Positions 23,758-34,213 of a stretch of DNA of 64,000 nt are shown here, one piece after another. The translations under genes and the position numbers were made by a program. Source of the DNA: Paragorgia papillata (lineage: Eukaryota > Cnidaria > Anthozoa > Scleralcyonacea > Coralliidae); the NCBI GenBank assembly GCA_035771165.1, contig JAWNZC010000100.1, positions 1,448,501-1,512,500 on the forward strand, given 5' to 3'. Positions within the stretch are counted from its first letter, which is position 1. Each line of letters begins with the position of its first letter. The notes beneath the pieces were generated by a model. The model did not search any database. It was not told the DNA's origin and saw only the letters and a list, made by a program, of their open reading frames with translations.

Positions 23758-25385
23758 GAGAAAATTTAACCTAATGGGATTCTTATTTATTTTCATGGAG
23801 ATGTATTAATTTAATTTAATCCTAACCTTTATAAGACATATAGTTATACAATATAGCAGAGCAATGGGATCAAAATTGCAATTAGTTTCAAGCAAGGAAA
23901 CCTCTATTTTGACTGTAATTGTTAGTACAGATTAATGAAATACCTGAAAATTTCCACCAGTTTCAAATGCCTTGAAGAATTTGTATTGTGTAGCTGGTAT
24001 TGAGCGAGGAAGCAAAACATCTAAGAGAAGCAGCAAATCTTTCAATGCTTCCTTTGTAAGAGTATGTCGGACCAGAAAAGTCAGGACAAGAAGCAGACAT
24101 TGCGACATGGTGACTTTTGCCCCTTCATATAAAGGCATGTCCCTTCTGTCTTCCTATTTGAAAAGAAATTAGTACTCAGTATCAGAAAAATACAAATTGA
24201 GTTTAATAAAAAATTAAACAAACCAAACCGAATCATGAAAAAGCAGAATCAGTGGCCGACACAGTGACAAGGTTGTGATAGTTAAAAATAGTCACAACAA
24301 TAGTACCTACCCGAGGTCATGGAAAACCATCTGCTTGAGATGCAACACAGCGCACAGTCTTATTAGTGCGATCTGCTGTTGTATCTAATAACTAATTAAT
24401 TGTGAATTATTGATGTTGGTTGCTGATTGTTGGATACCGATTGCTAATTGCTAATTAATGATAATTGTCGGATAAATTATTGGCAATTGGTGGTTGATAG
24501 TTTGTAGTTGGCAACTGGCGACTGACGATTAATACTTGATAATTAGTAAATAAGAACTAATAATTAATACTTGACAATAATTAATGGTTAATAATTAATA
24601 CTTACAAAATAATAATTAACACAACCTAAATAATTAATATGGTCTTTTCTTTTTGTTTGGGACCGCAGTAATTGGCGTTCGCTGTTGCAGCAACCCTGCC
24701 ACATTATTATATATTTTACGATGTAACTAACTTTCACTATGAGTAATTAAGTACTTTTTTTTTTCTTTTTTTTTTTAATTTTAATTAATTCCTAGTCTTG
24801 TTGAACCTTGTGGCAAAACTTAATAAATAATTAAATAAAATAAATAAATAAAAATTATTACTGCATATAAACATAATTTATATAGGCCCGAGCAGGAGCT
24901 ACTCAAAAACAAAAATTGAAAAGGTCATACATTACATTAAGCTTTTTACATACTTACTTCATGGTTATCATGGTTACAGGTTTCTTCTTCAGTTTCTTCA
25001 GATTCAGTTTCTTCTTCAGTTTCATCTTGATCACCGTCGTAAGTGTCGTTGTCCTCAGGCTGCTCAGCTTCAGATGTGTCATGCATGTTGTTCAAATCCA
25101 GCTGGCAGAAATCATAATAATAAATATAAATATAAATAATATCTTCGACCAGAAGCAATTCTACACATCACAAACTGTTGCGGGCGTACCCATAGTTTTT
25201 AAATAAATGTATCAAAGACTCACGTGCTCATGATATCGTAAATTGTCTGACTCTTCGACTTCAGCCTCGTTTTCATTGTCTTCAACTTCTGAAATTCGTC
25301 GTTTACGTCTGTCGTAAAAGGTAGATTTGAGAACCACAACATTTGTATCAAACTCGTATTGTTTGTATGGTCCTCTTAGAGGCAT

Positions 25386-25796
25386 GTTCTTTTGGAAATT
25401 GAACCGATTTACTATGTCATTTCCTCTGGTTTGCAACAAGTTCGCTTGTATATCATTGGCCACACACAATCAACCCAGTTTATTAAAATTAATAGACTCC
25501 ACTAGGGTACATTTTAATTGGTTGAGGTCATGGCAACGTTTGGTCAATTAACCAATCAGAAGAGACATATAACCTCAACCTCGTACCCAGGGTATTTGCT
25601 AGAGTCTCTGCACATCCGGGTTTTCCGCATGTAGCAAAGGTGTTATAAACAGCCAATCAGAGTTTAGATTCATGACATCACCTGTGACATCTTTTGGCGT
25701 TTGTTTCAATTTCACTGCAGCGTTCGTCTGGTTGCTTTGGAGCAGATTTCTCGAAATATTTTCTAGTTTTACTATCACAGACTTTTGGGAAATACA
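25386..25796. promoter_or_regulatory. Shared divergent promoter region of transposase and BEN genes
   Basis: This 411-bp interval separates the start codons of the two divergently transcribed genes of the outer element. It has CCAAT boxes at 25552-25556 and 25653-25657 (both within CCAATCAGA) and an inverted one, ATTGG, at 25517. A partial copy of the AACCTCGTACCCAGGG terminus lies near 25575-25590. No TATA box is evident. Paired CCAAT boxes are common in bidirectional promoters; activity is inferred. Confidence 0.55.
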
Positions 25797-26645
25797 ATGG
25801 AATTCGCATTGTTTGTGTTTTGTGAGGACAACAGTTGTGCTGTTGGCGAATGTAAATGGATAATTGACCAAGACGAGTCCACTTTTAATGACGAAGATTG
25901 GGACCATGACAAGGAAGTTTTGGTGCGCTGGCCAAAGACGAAGGACTACAATAAATGGTCTAGCAAAAATGGGAAATTTCCAGTTGATGTTGAATGCGAA
26001 ACAAAAACATATGTCACTCGAGTTTTAAAATTCAATGGTAAGTAATACTATTAAAGAATTTGTGTCTAATTGCGTTTCACTTATTACTATAATTGGCATG
26101 GCCACGTGTATAATTTTGTGATCGCTTCCCTTGACTCATATGTTCGCTGGATAAAAGCCGTTATTAATAAGTGTACCGTCCTTGATTTAATAGATCGATA
26201 CGACGCCATTCGCGGCTTCATGTCAAGTTACCTAGATACCGGTAGCACATTAACACCAATTCGAGGAAGAGGGAAGAGAACCGCTAAAAGAACCTCCCGC
26301 TACATGGACATGAGCGAAAATGATGAGATTCCAATATCAGTAAGTTCACTGTTGTCATCGTTTGCTTTTTAATTAATCCCGCATATTGGGGTTATAAAAT
26401 TTGGCCTTGATTACCCAAAAATGTATCCTGAGTATGAAATTACTTATAATTTATTAAGTAAGTGAAAATAAATTTTGTTCTGAAACTGAGAGTTATTTAT
26501 ATTTTCTCGCTTTTTTAGGCATCAAAGAAAATGAAGACAAAGAAGCACCTAGCCAATTCATCATTATCCCAATCACATATAGAACATTTGAGGAGAAAGA
26601 TTGCAAAGGAAAAGGTTAAAATGTATTTATAGTAAATGTAAAATG

Positions 26646-26676
<31 letters not shown>

Positions 26677-26879
26677 ACATCAAAATACAAGTTTGAATTA
26701 CTTCATAAGAACTTTATTCACAACAAATTTGTTTCGTATGGCACTTGCCATACGAAAGAAATTTGTTGTGAATAAAGTTCTTATGAAATAATTCAAACTT
26801 GTGTTTTGATGTTATACCCACTCTGCTTCGGCATTGAGCAGTCTACCCGTATGATTTTGTACTCGATACTAGTTAACAC

Positions 26880-26972
<93 letters not shown>

Positions 26973-29798
26973 TATAACAGCCATTCCACAGAAATGGCGC
27001 ATTGTTGCAATATTAAATATTATATAATTTATATAAATATTATTTTTCAGTAGTTTCTGAGAAAAATCACCCTTATTTAAACCACATATTTAAACCGCGA
27101 ACCACATTAAATTTGCAACGTTATCTATTCAACTAAAATGATTTTGCTAAAATTTCACTGGAGAGTTTATGCTATTATGTCTAGCTATATGTCTTATAAA
27201 GTCACATGACTAAAAGTCAGTTAATCGAAGGCTTTATTATAATTACTACAAATTAAATATATCACCCTGTATATATATCACCCCAAGCAAGGGCTTCCTT
27301 ATCTAAAGCAAGGTTGCTTCTTGCTAAATCATAAGTGGCAAAAAACACCTTTTTAACCTTAAAATTTAAAATTTTGACTTGGTCACGCGAGTCACCATGG
27401 AATGGCTGATAATATATATATTAGCGGTATAAACATCAAAAATACAAGTTTGAATTACTTCATATTATGAAGTAATTCAAACTTGTATTTTGATGTTTTA
27501 TTTATATTATATATATATATAAAAATAAATGTGTATATGTGTGCTTTATTAATTTGAAATCTATTTTGGCATATAGTACATTTCTTCTGAGACCGAGTCA
27601 AGTGAAGATGAAGAGGTTGAGGATGAGGAAAACACAGAAATTACTGAACTAAAAAAATGTCTGGCAGAGAAAGATGAGGAGATAAAGGAATTAAAATCTA
27701 TCATTAAAAGAACTGAAGGTTAGTTTGATACCCATTTAACTTCCTGTCTTTTGGTATGTTGTCTGTTCAGGTGGTATAAAGGCAAAAGGGTTAATAGAAC
27801 TTACAGTAGGTTAGATACTGTATGTACTACAAGTCCAGTGTTGAGCAGAACTACAATCTCTTTTTATTTTTGTAATAGAAAAAGATAAACATCTATAACT
27901 GACATAAATGTTTGTCTTTAAAAATACCTGATCAATAGTAAATAGTGTTTATTTAATTTTAAAAATTAAAAAAGTAGATAGATACTGTGTTAAATCATTA
28001 CTTCTTTCATTTCATGTTGTAGAAATGCAAAACCTTTCTGATGTTGTTAAAGAGCTGAAGGAGTCTGCAAAATACTTGACCAATTTTTGTAAAAAAAAAC
28101 AAGATATGAAAATAGAGTCCAAAACTATTGGATGTGCAAAGTTAATACCAGTTGAAAAAGAAAAAATGCGGTTTACATATGGCATACAGCCTTCATCACC
28201 AGCATCAAGTTGTGGAAGTCGAGCATCGTCATTGTCCTCTTTAAGTTCAGACACTGCAAGTCGAGCACTGTCATTGTCCTCTATAAAATCAGACACTGAA
28301 GCAGATAATTATGTAAGTAATCAAAAACATTTCTGAAAAGTTTACTAGTTGATAATCTATATTTAGATATTTGTAATTCTGTGAGTGGGGGTGTGTGTTC
28401 GCAATTTATGACAAATTTGTTTGCTCAACATATTTTGATTTTCTTCCATGGACAAAGAAGCAAAAAAATTACATTTATTCTCCAAGATAATGTGCTACAT
28501 GTAGTGAGAATGAATCACAGTTAGCCCACTTCTTTGATCATGTGTACATAACAAATTAAGGCAATATTTTCATTGTCAAAATTTTCTGAGACTATCTTCA
28601 AGCTTTGTTGGATCCATGACTTGTGTTCATCTAAACATCTCCTGTTTATTCAATTATTTTTAAAAACATGTACACACACTGAGATGTCACAGGTATTACA
28701 GCCAGGCCCAGCACCTCTGGTACCACAACTTTTCAAGTTTATTTGGTATTTCTAATCAACCATGACATTACTGTACATGGTGTATCACAGCCAATAGTCC
28801 AGTGTTCAATGGTGACTAAATGTATTCTACTTTGGCTAATGCCAGATAATTTTACTTGAAGCGAAGAACTTTCTCATATCACTAAAATGTGATGGATGCT
28901 TCTAATTACAATTTATTTTCTTGATTGTAGGTGACAATTTGCCCAGATGTGGTGGTGACAAAGGTGCAAAATACAATTTTAATTAAAAAACCAACAGCCA
29001 AAGAATTTGTTTATACAATTATGCCCATGCTGTGGTCAAGAGAGGTTTTGGCAACGCATTCAGTAACAGGACGCAGATCAAATGCCCATAAAGACTCTGA
29101 TGCGAAGCCACAATTGGACAATAGAAAAGTTGACAGTATTTGTGGTAAGTAAATTATCTGTAAATATTTTTGGTATAATATATAAGAATATTATTTACAA
29201 ATTTTACTAATTTTGTGCCAATCAAGTTGGTAACTTTCATTATGTGTTTCCTATTGTCAAGAATGTCTGTAGTCAGTGTAGTGTGATACAAAACAGAGAA
29301 AACAATCCTGGGAATATTTTTATCCTAAACCTTAACTCATGTTTGAAACAGATTATCCTTAAGCGAAAAAAAATACCTGGGTTTCCTATTACATGTTGCA
29401 AAAACTTAGGTAGGGTAGGTTGGGTTTCTTATTTTTAATCTAAACATTTTTGTATGGACAAACAATCAAGTTATGCGAAGCCACAAAATTGCTGGCTGCA
29501 TTTCAATGGAAAAAACTAGGTTGGGGCAGAAACCCAGGTTTTTGGCCTTATTTTAATACAACTTATACAACTTTGAATAGAAACTTTATCTTGATAAATG
29601 TTCTATTCATGTTATTTCTATGTGGATGATTCTGTAATAGAAATTAAGCAACCTTTTAAAATATATTTCCATTTGCTTTTTCCTACAGCTTATGCATCAA
29701 AAAAGTATGGTTGCCCATCAAGTGTGATTCGCCAGCACATGACAACAAAAATTAATAATGTTATTAAGTGTTGTAAAGTGCAAAAACCTATAAAGTGA
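25797..29798 (+). CDS. BEN-domain protein of the outer transposon (seven exons, 412 aa)
   Basis: Exons: 25797-26037, 26194-26339, 26519-26614, 27577-27718, 28023-28312, 28931-29144, 29689-29798. All borders are GT-AG and all phases agree, giving 413 codons including TGA. Domain order: an N-terminal module (MEFALFVFCEDNS to TRVLKFNG); a basic linker (IRGRGKRTAKRTSRY); an acidic stretch (SSEDEEVEDEENTE) leading into a short coiled coil (LKKCLAEKDEEIKELKSI); a Ser-rich repeat (CGSRASSLSSLSSD); and a C-terminal BEN domain (KEFVYTIMPMLWSREVLATH to IRQHMTTKINNVIKCC). BEN domains bind DNA and protein partners and occur in transcriptional repressors. Here the gene is divergent from the transposase and inside the same terminal repeats, so a role in binding element ends or regulating transposition is plausible but inferred. 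Confidence 0.8.
26674..26815. mobile_element. ~142-bp near-perfect palindrome in BEN intron 3
   Basis: Arms of about 68 bp start AACATCAAAATACAAGTTTG and meet at TATGGCACTTGCCATA. A TA repeat precedes it. A shorter relative lies at 27431-27498. Confidence 0.8.
26882..26976. repeat. TA microsatellite
   Basis: (TA)n tract with one register slip near 26924. Translated open frames here are artefacts. Confidence 0.95.
27197..27411. repeat. Dispersed repeat in BEN intron 3, inverted copy of 23452-23757
   Basis: Reverse-complement match to the repeat in the transposase intron, with a shorter middle and an additional ATATATCACC duplication. Confidence 0.7.
27431..27498. mobile_element. 68-bp palindrome, deleted relative of 26674-26815
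   Basis: AACATCAAAAATACAAGTTT pairs with its complement around CATATTATG. It equals the outer third of each arm of the larger palindrome in the same intron. Confidence 0.75.
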
Positions 29799-29924
29799 AC
29801 ATTAAATTTCTAGTACCAGTAGTTTTTATACATATGTACACTGTATATTAAGAACTTTATGATTAGTGACCTTGTAAATTATATACATTATATTTATAAC
29901 TTATTTCTGTCATTGTAAATTATA

Positions 29925-30185
29925 CAGTCATTGGCACCTAAGTGTGTACACCACCCATCAAAACATGTTCTAAATTTAAGCCAAAGTTAACCGTTTTGAA
30001 ATCAACACCGTGGGATTGGTGAGATGTGATTGGCTAATTTTAAGGGCACATTCATGTGACAATAATGTATTGGTTCGAATGTATCGAATGAAAACCTAAT
30101 ACGTTCCCAAGGTAAACATTTAACTTTGAGGTTGATATAAAACATGTTTTGACTGGTGGTGTACACGCTTAGATGCCAACGACTG
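29925..30185. mobile_element. 261-bp Tc1/mariner-like MITE
   Basis: Inverted ends begin CAGTCATTGGCACCTAAG (left) and CAGTCGTTGGCATCTAAG (right, reversed), with TA duplications at 29923-29924 and 30186-30187. Arms of about 70 bp include GTGTACACCACC and CAAAACATGTT. It lies inside the outer transposon, 3' of the BEN gene. Confidence 0.8.
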
Positions 30186-30540
30186 TATAGATAAAGTGAA
30201 TGGTTTAAACCTTAGAATGTCGATAGGTATTTGTGAAATGCGATTCTTTAGGTTAGTGTGTATAGTCTTGAAAAGGTTGATGTTGATGGAAGTAACCAAC
30301 ATCAGTCTTTCTCAAGACTATATTAACCTGGCCAATCACATTTATTTAGAAAAAATCAAACCATTTATATTTGTAGTGTTCTATTGTATTTTTGCAGTTG
30401 CATGTACCCATTTTCATTACTGCAATAAAAACTAAATAATGATTATTAACATTTATTTGTAATTATTTGATTGAACCATGTTGAACAGCTGAATTTGTTA
30501 TACCAAAAGATCCTATAATTTTCACAAATGCCCATAGAGG

Positions 30541-30770
30541 AACTATTACAATTTCCTATAAAAATTCCTATAGGAATTCCTATAAAAAATCCTATAGGAA
30601 TTCCTATAGGAATTCCTATAGGAATTTTTAAAGGAATTCCTATAGGGAAATAGTCCGAATTTCCTATAGGAATTCTTATAGGAATTCCTATAGGAAAATA
30701 GTCCGAATTTCCTATAGGAATTCCTATAGGAAATTCCTATAGGAATTCCTATAGGAAATTTTCGTAAGGG
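30541..30770. repeat. Right subterminal palindrome array and terminal inverted repeat
   Basis: Units of CCTATAGGAATTCCTATAGG with spacers such as AAATAGTCCGAATT run to GGAAATTTTCGTAAGGG at 30770. On the minus strand this reads CCCTTACGAAAATTTCC, matching the left end at 9121. Confidence 0.9.
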
Positions 30771-31155
<385 letters not shown>

Positions 31156-31159
31156 GCGA

Positions 31160-32395
31160 TCAGGCGAGCAGACTCATGTACACCTTCGTGTACACCTGCC
31201 AAACGGCCTTTGCAACTCTTAAAATAAAAGTACACCTTGTCTGATCATCAATCAATATACCCGGAAAATAACCGCTTAATAAACAATCATACATGTCATC
31301 ATCATTTAGAGTGAACAGAGCACATACATTTCTTGCTTCAAAGTTATCATTTAAGAATTCCCATAAATTCTTCCTTTCCTCACTCGTCACCGGACAGTCC
31401 ATAATAAAATGTTGGCCAATATCCCCTGTTGAATTTGCACAGAGCTTACACTGATAATGGTTTGGTGTTTCCTCCATTGCTTGTACCAAGCCACTAGGGA
31501 CATTTCCACAAAGCAAGGAAACCAAATTTGTTATTGCAATACGTTCAAACGGATATTCTCTGGCAACAGTCCAATGAAACAACGGCTCTAGTTTCTGATG
31601 TGTTCTACTCAGATGCCCAAGATTAGGCTTGGTAAACATTCTCAGCCTCCAGGTATGATGTTCCAACTCACGCACTTTTCCTGCAGCAGGTTACGCCAAA
31701 CACGCTTATTTGGAAAGGTGCCTTGAACCCAATATAGTTCAAGATAAGCGTCAAGATGGTATTTAATCAGAAGATCTATAACATCAGGAACAAATCCCTT
31801 TTGACCCATACATTCTCCACTAAGATAGGAGCACAATCTTTTAACGAAAACCTTCTTGTTGCAGCGATAATGGGCAAGAGCGACACAAGTTTTCCAAAAA
31901 AACAACAGCTTGGCTTTTGTCAATACACGCTATCGTGGTCCACAGTCCCAAAGAACCAAGGGCTCCTTCAGAATGACACGTTAGTGGCAGGCCCTGAAAT
32001 CGTTTAGCTGCAAAAGTTATTGCTGCATTCAGAAGATCCCTCTCCGATAAACACAGATTAGACCATAGTTCACATCCATACAGCATTGCAGGTAAGCCAA
32101 AAATCCTCCATAGATTTGCCGAACATACAGGGTTTATACCACCAGCGCGAGCACCAGCAGCCATAAGAGCACCAACAACCGCTCTCCCTTTCCGAGCAGC
32201 AGATTTGGATCGATTCGAACCAGAAAAATTACCTGAAAGCAGAATACCAACATGTTCCCAAGCAGGGCTTTGTTCCACTGTGATACAATTCAGATACCAT
32301 GTTCTTGTTCCATTTTTAGCATTAAATTGCTGAGTAGACTCACCAAACGTTACAATCCTACTCTTGCTTGGGTTAAATTCAAACCGCCACTTATA
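31160..32395 (-). pseudogene. LINE (non-LTR retrotransposon) C-terminal fragment, broken
   Basis: Three minus-strand frame pieces follow each other: 32395-31900 (FNPSKSRIVTFGE, then YGCELWSNLCLSERDLLNAA), 31905-31675 (LLFFWKTCVALAHYRC) and 31675-31160 (CKLCANSTGDIGQHFIMDCP). The last has the C-C-H-C arrangement seen after the reverse-transcriptase domain of many LINEs. Two frameshifts (near 31900, at an A run, and near 31675) and loss of everything 5' of the RT thumb mark it as dead. The upstream edge abuts an inverted-repeat element at 32394. Confidence 0.7.
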
Positions 32396-32616
32396 TATAT
32401 AACTCGGATGAAAGCGTTCACATGGAGGTAGGGATAACTCGGGGGCTAGGGTTACCCTATCGCTCCGATCGAGTTATCCCTATCCCCCGAGTTATCTCGG
32501 TCTCATGTGAACGGTTTACTTTTTTAACATGGAAATAAACTAACACCGAGTTATCGCGGGGGATAGCGATAACCCTACCCCCCGAGATAATTCGCCTCAT
32601 GTGAACAGGCCCTAAC
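32394..32616. mobile_element. ~220-bp MITE (GTTCACATG ends)
   Basis: AAAGCGTTCACATGGAGG at the left and CCTCATGTGAACAGGCCC at the right are inverted. The interior repeats GATAACTCGGGGG and its complement four times. Resembles the GTTCAT-ended element at 13776 in design. Confidence 0.55.
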
Positions 32617-33544
32617 ACAAACTGATACCGTAGATATGCCTGTTTCAGCTTTATGATTATAAGTAATAGCATGCATGGAATGAGCTGTAATACCTATCAA
32701 ACCTACCGTTTGATTCGGCGATTTATTAAAATTCCATCGGGCCTTCGGTCCTCGGGAAATTTTAATAGGCACCTTGCAATCTATGACGGCCAGCGGCTAT
32801 TAATTACTCAATGTTAATTTTAGTAATCCAAAAAGCAGCAGTTAATTGTGACTACCGTATTCGGTATTGGAAGCTTGTTTTACGACTTCCAAAATGCATC
32901 ATCATGCAATGCTGCTAAAACGATTGAAGCGTCTGCGTTCAAGTCATAAAGACCAGCTCGTATCTTTCCGTCAGTTCCCGTCGTCCTGAAGATGTAGAAA
33001 TGATCTCAGTGGCGATGTATACAGAACGAAGATGCCTCTAAAATTATAATTGCGAATAAAATTATTGTTTTGCACGAAGAATCATTTTGTTTCAGAGACG
33101 TCGCCGTCGTAGATCATAAATAGAGAGCATATTAGGCGTTTTTGAGACACGGACGGTGACCGGAAGAACAGGAATACAATACAGAACTACTGAACCGCGT
33201 ATTCTTTGAAAATACTTTTTTACCCAAAACAAAGGCTATGAATAATCACACATCTAACCTGTTATCTCATAAGCTTAAATTTCATCTTTATTTAAAAATA
33301 CAGATCCTTTATTTTACATTGTAATGTAAATGAAATTATCCCCCTTAAAATACAAGTTTTCTACTTTAAAAGTATGACTCATTGTAGTAAAACAACGAAG
33401 ACAGGCCTCAACGTTCTAGAAGTTCCCGTCCTCTCAAGAACGTGAAAATGCTCTCAATGACGTCTTGTCTAGAACGACGACGGCGTTCACTTTGCTCTTG
33501 GAATTTTTAATTGCTCATTATCATTGTTTTGAATGAAAAATGCT
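32617..33544. other. No recognised gene
   Basis: Unremarkable sequence apart from short inverted segments around 32940-33180 and 33410-33490 that share CGACGACGGC/GAGACGTCGCCGTCGT-type words. I see no exon. Confidence 0.35.
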
Positions 33545-33712
33545 ATAGAGCGTTTTCACTGACGTGATTGGTGGCCGGCCCATGGGGGTGGTGAAAACAA
33601 TACGAAAATATTTGAATAAGAAAGAGCTAATTCACATGCACCAATATGGCCGCCATTTCATTGTTTTGGTACACCAATATGGCCGCCGTGACGTCAGATG
33701 AAAACGCTCTAT
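33545..33712. mobile_element. ~168-bp MITE, ends AGAGCGTTTTCA
   Basis: TATAGAGCGTTTTCACTGACGTG at left (first 20 bases) pairs with GTGACGTCAGATGAAAACGC at right; the internal word ACCAATATGGCCGCC is present twice. Confidence 0.6.
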
Positions 33713-34213
33713 TGAATTAAAACGCCCGTCCGTGGCAGTATAACGTCTGTTGCTTAAGCTCTCTACTAAGGCCCTACTAAATGACCCTCATCGAAATGGA
33801 GGTTTAATAGGGAATACACTTCATGCTATCATTTATAATTATTATGTCTAATACATCAATGTTACCAGGTCACTGTGGATACAGCCGGTTCATACATCCT
33901 CTTAGACATAACAGACATGTTGTCCTGTGCCTGTGGATAACAAGGTCTGTTACGTTAGTCCAGACCAGTACTGACAAACGAACAGTTTGATCAATACTGA
34001 TACAATCAGACCTGGACAACCTGATGGTAACCTGCACTTTTATACAGCTATGACATAATTTTAACAGCTCTAAAAAACCTGTACATCACACCTGTTACGT
34101 TTTTCCCGCGCGTATAACAACATAATTATAATATAGCGCTAGCATAAAAAAAATGGAAATCTGCATTGGGAGTTACTTGAACACCAGAGATAAATTTATC
34201 ATATATTTCATAC

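Larger units (their letters stand above)
22938..25385 (-). pseudogene. TNP2-type transposase, exons 1-3 and 5' part of exon 4
   Basis: Exons by GT-AG borders, all phase 0: exon 1 25385-25224 (start MPLRGPYKQYEFDT), exon 2 25101-24958 (very acidic), exon 3 24153-23944 (PLYEGAKVTMSQCLLLVLTF, a conserved helical N-terminal block), exon 4 from 23147. Exon 4 opens with a zinc-ribbon pair (YYCPSCLFYLG and CESCKERF), then NYFLYLPMKDQIQDLL, and is cut at 22938 by the inner insertion after SCNRCR-T. Joined in thought with 12181-10355 the gene has 850 codons and no other stop or shift, so it seems inactivated only by the insertion. It is transcribed away from the BEN gene at 25797. Confidence 0.85.
9121..30770. 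mobile_element. Outer DNA transposon (TNP2-type transposase plus BEN gene), 21.65 kb including nested insert
   Basis: The left end reads CCCTTACGAAAAATTCC and the right end, on the opposite strand, CCCTTACGAAAATTTCC (16 of 17 identical). Both continue straight into arrays of CCTATAGGAATTCCTATAGG. Between them lie a minus-strand TNP2-type transposase gene and a divergent plus-strand BEN-domain gene. Without the 10,756 bp contributed by the inner insertion (element plus one TGTT copy), the element would be 10,894 bp. It sits in a GATA/GGAT microsatellite, so the target duplication is ambiguous: GA or GATAGA both fit. TNP2 transposases are typical of the CACTA/EnSpm group, but these ends do not start CACT, so the superfamily label is tentative. 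Confidence 0.85.
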
